Assembly (NCBI RefSeq): GCF_001625305.1
Contig: NW_017804165.1
Span: 266,127-330,126 of the forward strand
DNA from: Branchiostoma belcheri
Lineage: Eukaryota > Chordata > Leptocardii > Amphioxiformes > Branchiostomatidae
Length of the DNA: 64,000 bases
Direction: 5' to 3'
The notes under the pieces are model-generated. The model made no database searches. It was not told the origin of the DNA and was given only the letters and a program-made list of their open reading frames with translations. Position numbers and translations under genes: made by a program. Positions 47,401 through 59,292 of the stretch are shown piece after piece (positions within the stretch are counted from its first letter, which is position 1; every line of letters starts with the position of its first letter).

Positions 47401-48229
47401 GTGATAAAGAGTAAGTAGAAAATCTCCAGATACAAAAGAACTGATATCAAGTTACGTACAAAAGCAGCAAAACATCATATATTAGCAAAATACTCGTGAT
47501 CTGGTATCAAAACTTTGCATATACAACAAACATTGATGGAAGAAATGGAGGCGACAGGTCAACAAAGATCGCCGATATATAATAGGCTGGAAATGCTACA
47601 ATATTGCCCGATATAGAGGGTAACATTTTCAATCTACCCACACTACCGGTAAATATTACACTACCATCCAATCACTATCAGGCTGATATTAGTGATACAG
47701 CCCTCACTAGACCTGACCAGTCAGGCACACACAACTTTATATACAGGGTTAGTTTTTACTCTCCAATTTACAAAATATTTTCAGGTTAGACCTACTCTTG
47801 ACTGACACCTGCCAATCAAATATAACGTCATGGCTCAAATTTACAAAAGGTAGACTTCTGAAGGCAAGTCCTTGTTAGTAGGATGCAGATATATAAAATT
47901 CTGGTTTTGTTCCATGATGCACAACATTTGCAGGGTCTGCTAAACATATACAGGGATTCTACATCACTTTTTCTATGCAAAATGTACAAAATCTGTCTGG
48001 CTTGTCCTGGTTCTGTATTAGAAACATGTACAAAATTTATCAAAACAGTTAGAAAAATTGCCTGGAATGTACATAAGTTCGGTAGGTAGGCAGAGTTCAG
48101 AGACAATCTCAGAGGGGAATGGTGCTGGAAAGTTCAGGCACTGTGCACTGTATTTCAGGACAGCTAAATCTGAGTCTGTACGGAATGATCAGGCACGATG
48201 TAATTCGCTCAGGGGACAGTCCGTCTGGC

Positions 48230-48300
48230 TGTATGTACACATCCGGTTTTGCCGCGAGTGCGGGGATCGAACCCAGGATCGGTGGTAGAACTTCCTTCGC
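48230..48300 (-). mobile_element. tRNA-like fragment, probably SINE head
   Basis: The reverse complement contains gatcctgggttcgatccccg, a strong B-box context, but no matching acceptor stem. Weak call. Confidence 0.4.
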
Positions 48301-48546
48301 TGGGTGATTTCATGGAGTAGTCCGTGTGTGATCCCACGCACGACCCCGGTAATCAACTTGACTGTCGATTACTGGATCGACTCCTTCAGGCGCGTCCCCT
48401 AATAAATAGTGGAATCAGAGTTGAAATAAATCTCAAAGAAGTCCGTCCGACTCTGGTAAGCTCGCAAGAGGGCTACATGAAGTGTACGTCCGTCTATCCC
48501 TTGCTTGCGGCTGGAGAGGGGCTTGCTTTACTGGAGTGGGGATGAA

Positions 48547-49163
48547 TCACAGTAGGGACGCGAGGCTGGCCTCCAGCCAGTCGCCCTGGATGAGTTCGGA
48601 CACCTCAGGTGTGGAGTAGTCCTGGAAGTCGAAATGAGACGCTACGGTGTTCAGGTCCAAGAACGGACTGCTGCCGGGAATGTCGAGGTCCATAAAGTCC
48701 ATGTTCCCATGTCCATACAGGTTTGCAGGAGACCCGCGTCCGTTGTCGTCTCGGACTGCGCTTCGGGCTGGGTCTCGACGGGTGCCGCCGGCTTCGCCTG
48801 GGCGGGCCGCTGGATCGGCTCGAAGTCGTCGTAGAACGAGACGGGCTCGGCGCGGTCGGGCGTGCGCGCGGTGGGGGAAGACGGCACCTTGGCGGGCGGC
48901 GTGTGCTGGGAAGGCGGCAGCTCCACCGCCTTGCTCGCCGCGATGCTCTCCCTGAAGCGGCGGTCGATCGTCAACTTCAGCTTCGGCACTTTGAGCGCCT
49001 TCTCCCGGTGAGCGGTCTGGGCCAACCCGCTGTGTCTCACCTGCTCCCTGGCACCGCCGCCGCTCGACTTGCTCCCGCTGGACTTCTTGGATTTCGACTT
49101 GGACTTCTTCTTGTCTTTTCCGTTCTTTGATCCGCTGCTCGGTTTCTCCTCTGCCTTCTTCAC
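48547..49163 (-). CDS. SoxC: SoxC exon 2 with C-terminal activation domain
   Basis: 617 nt from acceptor ttttcttgtag to TGA at 48547-48549. The upstream frame ([12 protein letters not shown]...[10 protein letters not shown]) and the downstream frame ([20 protein letters not shown]...ASLL) are offset by one base between about 48740 and 48770. Confidence 0.9.
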
Positions 49164-50592
49164 CTACAAGAAAACGCGAAAATCGTCAAATAACAGCAAA
49201 ACACACAGTAACTCCTTGTAAAACTAGGTGTAAACCTGACCTGTGCTCTGGGAAAAGGCCTGCGATGGCCAAAAAAGGCGAGCAGTGTTTACGTTTAGGC
49301 CTGTGTTTTATCGCCCTACAAGCAGTAACAGTTGCGGGGACAACATTACACTTGCATGCAACACGACCCGACGGCCCGACGCTCCTGCCCAGCCGCCGGG
49401 GTCAACCACGAGACGCAGGGGGGATCCCGCCGTGCGATCCTCCGGACTTTTTACGGAGTAACGACAAGAATGCCATACAAAGTAGAAGGACGGTAAAAAT
49501 TCGACATGAATTAGACTGTGAACGGACTTGTTTGCAAAGCAGATTGGAGTAGGCAAGCCGGCAGGCCCAGGCCCAATGTAAACATGCACGGCCCGAGACT
49601 TTACTGTAATGTATTCAGCGCTAGAAATTCGGTGTGAAAATTGGGGGTGTTTCGAGAACATCTCGCCGATCGGATTTGGGTCGGAAACTTTAAACTCCGG
49701 AGGGGAGCTCTGTAGTTTGTCTTTCGTGCACGAAGTAGTGGGAAACGAAAGTTGTGTTACCCGTTTTCAGAAGGAAAGCCCTCCTTCCAAACAAGCGTGG
49801 GCGAGAGATCATGCAAATATGCCTACACACGCGTGTTTCTGTTATGAACCATACACTTGAGCCACGCACATAAAAATACTTGGAACGAACAGTTGGTCCG
49901 ATCAAGCCGCTCCGGCATCACATCCACTATGCACATGTAAATAAAAACAAGAAGATGACAGATGGCAACACTTCGTGCGAAATCTAATTTAGAAGAATCT
50001 AATCAATGAATGATCGGGGGCTCTCTCTCACCTTTTTCCTGGGTCTGTACTTGTAGTCCGGGTAGGTCTCCATGTGCACGAGTTTCAGTCTCTCGGCCTC
50101 GCGGATGAAGGGGATTCTCTCCTCGGCACTCAGCAACTTCCACCGCCGGCCCAGCCGCTTGGAGATCTCGGCGTTGTGCATGTCAGGTGCCTGCTCGGAG
50201 ATCTTTCTGCGCTCGATCTGGGACCAGACCATAAACGCGTTCATCGGGCGCTTGATGTGGCCGTCTCGGCAAGACTTCTTGCTCTTGGGGGAGGCCGCCC
50301 CGTTCGACCCGGCCGACGATGGCGACTTCACCAGCAGAGCCCCGCTGTCGTTGGACGCGGACGTTCCGTCGGACGACGTCGTGACGTTGGAGTTGGAACT
50401 GACGTTGGAGTCCACGCTGGAGGACGAAGTGTCTGAGTCGTAGTCCGAGTCGCTGGCGCTCTCCATGTTTGTTATGGTTGGCTTGCCGCCAGCAGGCCCT
50501 GACCCGGCCGGCGCCGCGTGCTCCCAGCCCGGTAGGACCCTCACCCCCGTGCCGGTGCCGCCCGTACTCCCGTTCCCGTTCTGTGGTACCAT
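48547..50592 (-). CDS. SoxC: SoxC transcription factor (Sox4/11/12 class), two exons, one-base frame break
   Basis: SoxC proteins are HMG-box DNA-binding factors that bend DNA at ACAAWG sites and drive neural and mesenchymal differentiation. Exon 1 (50032-50592) encodes residues 1-187: a Gly/Ser-rich, acidic N-terminus and the HMG box from about 111 ([20 protein letters not shown] to [11 protein letters not shown]). Exon 2 (48547-49163) encodes the Lys/Ser-rich linker, [10 protein letters not shown], and the C-terminal activation motif [20 protein letters not shown], close to vertebrate Sox4/11 but ending at LASLL without the vertebrate FTY-like tail. The ATG has a perfect gccATGg context and an in-frame TAA two codons upstream. 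The exon 2 frame shifts by one base near 48740-48770, so the total is 1178 nt rather than a multiple of three; about 392 residues are expected for an intact frame. Sequencing error or a null allele are both possible. Confidence 0.93.
49164..50031 (-). other. SoxC intron (868 bp)
   Basis: Separates the HMG box from the activation domain. GTGAGAG donor, pyrimidine-rich acceptor. No nested gene seen; the open frames are chance. Confidence 0.85.
50032..50592 (-). CDS. SoxC: SoxC exon 1 with HMG box
   Basis: 561 nt, 187 codons, ending in phase 0 at AGGAAAAAG|GTGAGAG. Holds the whole HMG domain. Confidence 0.95.
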
Positions 50593-50785
50593 GGCTTACG
50601 TCCCTTCCTGGCGTGTGTGCGGTTCTTTCGGTCTAGCCCGCCCGTGTGTCCGAGGTGCTCGTTCACACGCTGCACAAGCTATCGTGTACCGTCAGCTTGG
50701 AAGACTGTCTGATTTCTGGCTGTCCACACCGAGAGCATGGCCTTCTTATCAACGCCGAAGACGTCACCGCGAAATCCCCCGCTGA

Positions 50786-50882
50786 CCAATCAGGTCGCGC
50801 GACTTCTGCAATTCGATAGAAGAGACAGCCAATCACGCCGCGGTAATTTGAACGCCCACTCCGCCTCCTCCTCTTCCATTGG
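50786..50882 (-). promoter_or_regulatory. SoxC proximal promoter region with three CCAAT boxes
   Basis: CCAATCA at 50786-50792 and 50829-50835 and ATTGG at 50878-50882, roughly 200-290 bp upstream of the SoxC ATG, with CpG-rich flanks and no obvious TATA box. NF-Y binding is inferred. Confidence 0.5.
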
Positions 50883-52944
50883 TCCAACAATGTAAACATG
50901 AGAACCGACGGCGGCCCGTTTCCGGGAGAAGGCCATGGCAATTACCTGTCCTTGGTGACTACACACCTCACACTTTGTCATAAATACAGCCCGAATCATG
51001 CAAAATTCTTTCATTCATCTACAAATTCGGGCAATTTTCTATTGTAATCCGGCCTAATCCGTGTATTGAAAAATGATCAATGGTGATTAAGAACCGCCAT
51101 CGGAATCGGCCTTACATGAAGTGGATTGCCACTATAGAAGTGTGTTGTTTTGACAAAAATGACTCATTCATCATCATCTATATCGCTATACTTTGGTATG
51201 ATTTCGAACTCATACTGCCATCTGCGCTAAGCAATATGATTGTCATTTGCTGCCCATTGCTAAATATTCCTGCAAAATGGAGCAAACGCTGTTGTTGTTT
51301 TTGCCACACACCTGGTTTACTACTACTACAAAACATGGCGCCTGGGTCCTAAAAAATTGCCAATTAAAGGCACAGAATCTGTATTCCTGACATACTGTTC
51401 ACGCATGTAAATCCGACATCAATAATATCTCAGCACACAGAAAGTGCAATATCAAATTCTACCAGCGGGATGCCACTGGCCCCAAGAACAACACTAATCG
51501 CGAAATGCCAAAATATTTGTTTACACCGCCAGAACGTTTTGTTTTTGTGTTTTCTCTACACGCGGCCATTTCTGCAGCACGTGCAAACATTGGTAGATTA
51601 TTGCAGTCGTCTGTGACAAATGTTGAGAGGTTCCAATGTTATCGGTGCGATGTTGACAGGCGAGGTTATTTACGACTCGCCCTTTACTCTTTGAGACGGT
51701 TATTAATTCAGCGCCGCTCCGAAAACCGCAAGATGTGTCATTCCTACCAGGCATTGAATCACCGTTTTAGCGAAGAAAGAAGGAGTCAGGAAAAAATGTC
51801 CTGTTTTGGAAATATGAGTTTTCCCCCCGACTTGTTAATTAACCTATCTTCAAACCGATCTTTTATATAACCGATGTGTATTGGCTCTAATAGGTTGTCT
51901 GATGTTCATTAGTTAAACAACAAGCTACTACATTTTTGCCGTATTCAGACGGCAGTGCAAGTAAAGGGTGGTAAATATTTTGGTTATTTCACTCAATAAA
52001 ATGATGACATTGTGCTCGGTGGTGCATGGCAAACAGAAGTTGACACAAAATGAGCCATTCTTGCTTTTACGCATTTTCACAGTTATGCCCGGTAGGTATG
52101 CACAGAATTTATTTTGTGTCTGACTGACATAACAGTTTATGATAGCATAACGAAGGAACTATCCAAGTTCCACCCCCCACCCCCACCGAAACGGTAATTT
52201 GAGATCCTAACGCCCTGTCTCCCTATTGTTATGCCCCGCATTCATCAAAAATCCTGCATTTGTGTCTTATGCACAATTCATACCCAGGACTAATTATCAT
52301 GGCAGCTCCCTCCGATCCTGTGATACACCAGCTTTACGGTTTAAATGGCAAGTTTGTGAGAGAAGCTACGGTACGCTAGACACGGCAGACAACTCCCCTT
52401 CCTGTACTACACATGTAGAAAACATGAATACACACTGTTTTATTGCGTCTGTCTTGTCTGGGGAGTGGAGAATTCTCTTCAGTTGATTGCTCGTACTTGT
52501 GGTCTCACCTAAGCGATAATCTGGTGCGGAAGACCTCGCTACGGTGTGGCTGATACAGGGTTACACACAAGGTCCTTGGTTACACACATGTCCGATACTA
52601 GCTTTGGACGGATTTGTCCCAATGCAAGTATTGCTCGTGTATCCAATAATGTTTCGCATAAAACCTGTGCAGGAATATCGGCACAGTCATTCATGCCCAA
52701 CTCTAAGCGTTTTTACGGTAACAGCCCGGCCCCCAGCAAATTTATTCCAATCCTTCCACAAATTTGCGGATGGAAATGAGCTCGACCAAGCGTGTCCGTC
52801 TGCCTAGCTGGACCCATCCTGAGGAATTATACAGCGATTGTATTCCCCGCTCACATTAATAAAAACTGACGGCTTCTCCCAGAGGATCGGGTAGCTTGCT
52901 AAACACGTCTCGATAGCGAATCAGTCTACAACCAGCAATACATT

Positions 52945-52958
52945 GTTGCCATGGTAAC
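52945..52958 (+). promoter_or_regulatory. RFX X-box (perfect 14-mer)
   Basis: GTTGCCATGGTAAC fits GTNRCC-N2-RGYAAC exactly. About 2.35 kb upstream of the SoxC ATG; target gene unknown. Confidence 0.4.
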
Positions 52959-53476
52959 GTTGTTATGATTGACAGGTGCTTTAAACGGCTGCCCTGGAAA
53001 AGTGGGTCAAGAGTGGAGGTCTACCCTGGCTCTCTTTGCAGTAACCAATTTCGGTCCATCGCTCAACTACAGTGGTAACAGGAGTGGTGACGCCTATGCC
53101 AGAAAAGCCCTGGATGTTTTGAGGGAGACCGACTGTCCATAGACCTCAGTAGCAGTTTTACATTTCTGAATCTAGGTCTTAACATTACATTAGCCTGACT
53201 CTAAATCCCGATTGATACGAAGCTACATCTCCTTTCCGAAAGAGTCGTGGGATCTACAGCCTCCATGCCACTTCACTGACGCTAGTTGTAGCACGAAAAC
53301 GGTCTCACGTGGGAACTTGGTGATACTGATAGGCAGGGTGAATACCCCGGCTATGGTAAAATATATATTATCACAACATGACATCCCTCAGATATGCGAA
53401 CACGGCGATAAGGATGATCCTATATAAACGCTGATGGAGAACAGAGGATGGAGAACGCGAGAGTCCGTGAAAGTGT

Positions 53477-53580
53477 CAGCCTGAGTTTTAGCTTTCGTCC
53501 GCTCCCCACGATCCGCTTTTTGGCCCGGTAGCGGGTCGTGGAGAGCGGACGAAAGCTAAAAAAGGCTGACACTCAGGCTA
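53477..53580. mobile_element. TAG-ended foldback element, 104 bp
   Basis: Termini cagcctgag / ctcaggcta around arms agctttcgtccgctc and complement. Flanks tgaaagtgt (53468-53476) and tgaacgtgt (53581-53589) form a 9-bp duplication with one mismatch. Confidence 0.8.
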
Positions 53581-55127
53581 TGAACGTGTGATGATTGGCT
53601 TTGACTTGTGAGTGTGGATGTCCTTGGGATAAAGCATCACCGTCCCCAAGAGCAGCTGGAAGCTGTGAGAGACGTCTGGTTGTAAGCCATGATGACAAGA
53701 TGAAAGATGACAACGGAGGAGACGTGGCCCACATTAACGACACTAACGAAATTATCTCTCGAAATTTTCCCTTTCAAAAACGGCAACTGTTTTGGACAGC
53801 GGACTCAATATCATTACATACGGCGCGCCCGTCTTCTATCGGCGCACACAAGAGCTATAGCCACGTACGTAAGTGAGTTAGAACCCTCGTACGCTCCGAC
53901 AAAACGCTTCCTTTGTGAGGCTCTTTCTTTGACAGATTGGTAGGCACACGCGAACATTCTCCTGTCGCGTGCACACTTTTTAACCCCCTTTAATTTCGAA
54001 AATTTGATTTTCATCAACTTTGTCCGGGGTATTTTCGTGCAGGGTGGGCCCCTAATGACGTGAAAACACTTCAGTCATCACCGTGGTGACGTTGTTTAAG
54101 TTGTTGTGGTGTTTTGGGTGAAGTTTGTGTGGACTGGGGCAGCTAGGCATACGACTGATCCCTCCCACACGCGTGCTGCATTCAACGGGTTTCAAAGCCT
54201 CCAAATCTGACATGCATGAAATTCTAAACATGAGAAACGAGCGTCCCGAACAAAAACGTGGAATTCCCTATTATTCAACTTGTGGGAACGAATGTAGCTT
54301 CTATTCTCAGATGTTTCTCGTGTGTTTGGGAAATACGACGGCTCAAACGACTCTTTTATGCAAAGTTTCTGTTGTGGTTTTCAAGCTACATTTTGTTCTC
54401 TTGACAAGACCGATAGTTATATATATATAGTGGAAGGAGCCTGCAAGTTGCCAAAGAATGATAATAACTGCAGTCAACGATATCGATAACTAATAACTAG
54501 TGACGTTATACATCTGATCTTAAAAATGTACCATCGGAAGCAACTGTAGACGTCAACTAGGGAACTATCAATTGGCAAAGCTTTCAAAACTTTCATCGGT
54601 CTCTTGGCAGGTATGAAACAGGCAGCAGAGATGAAATGTAGGTTTTGTCGTACATTTAGTTAGATCTTCATTTGCATGTCGCGATGGGAGTTCCGTAGGG
54701 TCAAGGACACGTCCCGCCCACAGTGCGGCTTTACAGCACGGGGAAATGAAATACTGTAGTCCCCAAACTGGACAAGTTTGGTAGAAAATTTCACACGCAC
54801 TGAGATCCCATGGGTGGGGTCACGCGAAATGTATACCGGCCACCATCAGTCTCACCTGCATACATTTGCACACTGATGAGCTTGTCGCACTTGGGGATCT
54901 TCGCGTGCGTGATAACGTTAACGTGCTGACGGTATCTATCTACTATCTCTCACCCCTAACATCAGCAGAATCGCCATCTCCATCACCCCTGTCATGTACC
55001 TACTGAACACCTGTCGGACCCGGTGATGAATGGTTTGCGTGTCCGTGTTGTAACCTGCATGGTCTCTGCCACGTCCACCAACCAACGCCGTCACAGACTG
55101 ATGGATGGACGACTGGTGGTCTCTTCC

Positions 55128-55329
55128 TAGTCTCCACCAGACTTCTTTTGCGGGGTGAATAAATCGTAGAAATCGGCCTAAAAAGGGTATTAATTGGCCA
55201 GAGAAGATAGCCGCCAATGGCGGGGCAATGGAGCTTCTCTGGTCGGCTATCTTCTCTGGCCAATTAATACCCTTTTTAGGCCGATTTCTACGATTTATTC
55301 ACCCCGCAAAAGAAGTCTGGTGGAGACTA
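55128..55329. mobile_element. TAG-ended foldback element, 202 bp
   Basis: Termini tagtctccaccagac / gtctggtggagacta, with arms of about 90 bp that are almost perfect, and the perfect 9-bp duplication gtctcttcc (55119-55127 and 55330-55338). Confidence 0.9.
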
Positions 55330-58300
55330 GTCTCTTCCCCCACCTCTAAACCAGGACAAACATTCCATATCCCAAAATTTCCATAGTTATCCCATCGTTA
55401 CTAGTATCTGGTTTCATTAGACGCCGGGGTTTGATTTTGTTTACATGACTTTCTGTGTCTATGTTTTCTTGCTTGTTTTCAAATCAGTACTACGCAAACA
55501 GAAACAACAATGATTATCAGGAAAGATATTTGGCTCAGCAAAATGATGACAGTTTCAGATGAACACAGAAGAGCAATATAAAGCCTTGTATAACACATAT
55601 GCAAGGTTTTATTGTTATGTCCCTAAGAAACATATCTCGCAGAAAACCATGGTCACCATGTGGGTGTACTGTTTGCTTTGAATACAAGAATTATGTTACG
55701 ATGACATTAAATTGTCTGACACCACCTGCCGATTACCTGGCTATAGAGTTTGTTTGATGTTACAAGTCCTCACATGTTGGGTGATGGTGTGAACATTAAT
55801 GTTGCCCCAAAAATAACAAGGCAATGGAAACGCACCCCTCTCCATCCCTCCCTCTGTGCACGAAATTGTTAAGTGCTGAGAACTCTTCCAGTTGAATTCC
55901 TGGCGGCGTACATGAGTGGCTACTGTACATGTGTATGGATGTCATGTGTGATAGATGGCCCGCTCGGCGCTAGCGGAAAAAATGTCCCGCTCACAATAAA
56001 CCTCATGGGACGAAAATTGGTCGTCCATCACTTATTCTTGTTGCAGATGGACTGTCTTGGGGACGCTTTTTCTTATGTTGCAAATTGCCGAAGCTGTTTT
56101 TTTCTGCTTTTCTTCATTGTTTATCTGTGCCTTTATTTAATCATGAATAGCTCAAATTTGCTTGCGGGTCGCTTTTCATTGAGGTCGTGAGAGAGGAGGT
56201 TAGGATCAAACTAGAAACAAACTTTATTATATACTACACGTATAGACTACTTGGTTGAACTCTAAATAACTTGTCAACAGTAGATACATTATAGGTACCG
56301 ACTTGCATTATAGAAGCGGGGTTTTGTTTATGGTATTAGGAACGAAGGCAAGAATGAAGTCTTAAGGTTGCTGTGTTGTATTCAGTAGTGCGATTTGCAG
56401 CATAATGGTCTAAATGTCTGTATTGCCAAACTATAAAGAAACTTTCTTCTGCATTTGAAAACGTAGGACGCATTTCTATTATACCAAGTCACTATGTCAA
56501 GCCATATCAATCTTCTTGTGATAACTATGGAATATTGCCTTACTTTCGTAACCTTATGTCACACGGTTCTAAGAGATCAATAAACAATTGATATGAACTG
56601 AAAAACAACGTTCTGGTCAGGTTTAGCAATGCTGATAGTATGGCGTGACAGTGTGTGTAAACACCGACTGATCCCAAGTGTACATTGTACGTTAGTTTGT
56701 ACAAATAGGAGGGGTCGCTTAATTGCCCTCATATTTGTCCAAATAATAATCAGCAGGAAGCATGACTCCACTAAGTAGTATCGCCATTTGGAACTTAGTT
56801 CAAAAGAGATAGACTGATTAATGTATGAGTATAAACCACTATATGGGCTGTAGACCTAAAATTAAGGGCCCCTCCCAAAATTTCTGTTTTCTCCAACGGC
56901 CCATTTCATCCCGGGCCAGGTGAGAGCCTCGGGCGCTCGCATTTATAATGAGGGGGCGTGGCGTAAGTTACCGTAACGCCAGGTGATGCCCACAAGGTAT
57001 GGCGAGGAGGGGGCGGGGCGCCGGGACACTGTCGCGTGCCGAACGGCAATTATGAGATAGTGTTCTGCCATTCCAACAACTTGCCTCCCTCCCTGATATC
57101 TACTAGTATTTGCTTTGAATCATGTAGTCTGCTGTGACCAGTAGTAACCAGTTAGATCGGTTGGTATGAAGCACGACGTTAGATTTTGACACTAATGCAG
57201 AAAGTACCTCCAGCACGTTTCCTGTTTTGAACTTTAATATCGGTGCGGAAGTTCCGGAAAACTTTAGGGAAGCGCAAGTTGTCGCCCTCGGGTTCAAACT
57301 ATCTTCCGGAATAAAGTTTCCAACTGTAATTCTGCTTTCACCATGATAAGACGAACAGTATGTTGATTTTTCCCACTACTTCCTTACACACGGTACCTGT
57401 TCCTCTATCTCACCTGGACCGACCTAAGGATATACGAGATAAGAAGCTAGTGAATCATGTCATTTCGAGCATTTTTCGGGAGGGGAGGAAACGGGAGCAA
57501 TAAAGTTACATGAAAGAGCAACAGGCTGATAAGATCGGGGAAAGGCACTGCGTCACGGGGCCAAAGTTCGGCCTCCACGGCAAACAAGAACGTCCGACGC
57601 AGAAACGCGTCCAATCCAACTTTCGCAAACATCTTTTGTCGACCAAGTCGGTACGTTTGCGTTGCCACGTCCGCTCGCCAGCTGTTCCTGTTTTTAAGTT
57701 TTGTTAAGAAGGAAGAAGGATTGTGGGCAAAACCTTAATCATACTTGCACGACTTCGGGCAAACACAGTTGCTGAACGGTTACCCAAGTATTCAGTCGTT
57801 GTTGTGTATCCCGGTACAGATTGGTACAGACGTCAACACGTTTGTCTCCAAGCTTCAGGGACAATAGTGGCCAACAATCGGTTTCCTTATTAGAGATAAA
57901 CCTTTTTCTACAATGTCACACGAAACAGCTGTCTTCTCACTGATGTTTGCATCTATTGTTTTCGTCCAGCCACTCTTAGTTCAACGCGTTACTAATTTAG
58001 AAACAATATGTTACTATGAAATCTCTATCAAATATTGGTGTGCACCTTCTGACCCCTTAGGGTGAAGTCCCAACGCGATATATACTTACATAGTCGTCAC
58101 GTTTACTTCCCAACTTTCACATAAAACATGTTATTAAGACTCCGAAAGTTCCATGAGAACGGAACGGGAACAAAGGCACACCTGTACCCCAACACGCGAC
58201 AACCGTGTATACGGTACAATAATGCGTGGTCTTTCTCAGAACCATTTTTTAGTCTTGAATGGCATAACTTTCTCTGTGAGTTGAGATTAAGTTTCGTGTA

Positions 58301-58539
58301 GATGAGAATGGAACAAAAGCTGGACACGAGGCTATTGTTGGTAACCAGCAAATCTTCTGACACTCCCTAGTGCCGTAATGACCGTTAGCGGCGAGAATCC
58401 ACTTGCCATATGTTTGTGTGCCCCGAAGAAAAGATTTAAGGGTCGTGTGAACTTTCGGGTGACAAAGGTGTACCTGGGGTGGTCGTGTGCCGTGCACGCG
58501 CTCGGACGGAAGTTTCTTTGATTTCTCCTTACCTGAGCA

Positions 58540-59292
58540 CACCTGAGTCGAGCAGATGGCGCCGACACACCTGGACACGCCTACCTGAGTAAAGACAAGG
58601 GGACTGGTTACGTGTGCAGGCGATGTTTTTCTGTATCCAGAACAAGCATATCTGGCGTGCTTGTTTGATCTCCCATCTCAGGGCAGTGTTCTTAAAATGG
58701 TCCGACCTCTTGACGCTGTAAATGATTTTTAAAGTTGGCGGCGGCGTCACCTTTGACCTTGAACGGTCGCGTGCCCTCTCCACAGCACACAAGAGGTTAT
58801 AAAAATCGCTCTGATAATATTTCTGATACACGGTGGTATCTACAACAATAAAGGCACATTGCAATAAAACATGCACAAGGCCGAAGAGAGTTGTCAGTCA
58901 GTTTGTTGTCGCAACTTAAGCTTCCCTCTGTATCATTTATTTACAAGAGTTGCAGAGGGGCGTTTTCCTTGACTGGAGACATGTCACCTGTGTACCTGAA
59001 CAGGTATCTCACTTCGGCTCACCTGTTGGCGTTGTGAGGACAAACACGGTCGCGTGGCAGATGGTGACCATATGGTGTTTATTAAGGGTACGTGAGACAG
59101 GTGACAGAAGGGTGATCCTGTCTACCTGCCTTTGTGCGTCCGCAAATGGAGGCATTAAGGCCCTTGTCACACCTCCTGTACTTTAAAATTAAAGTAACCC
59201 GCCGTTGTAACGTTTTATAAAAACACGGCACCGCGTAACACAATTACCTGTCATCAACAAGAGCGTTCTCTCTTAAGGGCCCTTCTCACCTG
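58540..59292. promoter_or_regulatory. Cluster of six CACCTG (E2-box) sites
   Basis: CACCTG or CAGGTG at 58540, 58568, 58985, 59020, 59098 and 59287. Snail, ZEB and some bHLH factors bind this sequence. Candidate only. Confidence 0.3.
58747..58762 (-). promoter_or_regulatory. Composite ERR half-site and DR1 nuclear-receptor element
   Basis: The minus strand reads TCAAGGTCAAAGGTGA: TCAAGGTCA is the ERR/SF-1 extended half-site, and AGGTCA-A-AGGTGA is a DR1 (HNF4, COUP-TF, RXR type). Confidence 0.45.

Larger units (their letters stand above)
25428..48546. other. About 23 kb gene-poor region between the 543-residue gene and SoxC
   Basis: No open frame here has convincing protein character, splice support or a recognisable domain. 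It holds TTAA-flanked elements, hAT-like MITEs, foldback elements, a (TTGG)n tract and several GC-rich islands. It lies 3' of SoxC, so distal SoxC regulatory elements are a reasonable guess but unproven. Confidence 0.6.

Noticed and set aside
48723-50443. Long plus-strand frames opposite SoxC
   Set aside because: Antisense shadows of a GC-rich coding sequence.
14406-55329. Long hairpins as microRNA precursors
   Set aside because: Near-complete palindromes with target duplications and shared termini fit foldback transposons far better than miRNA precursors.
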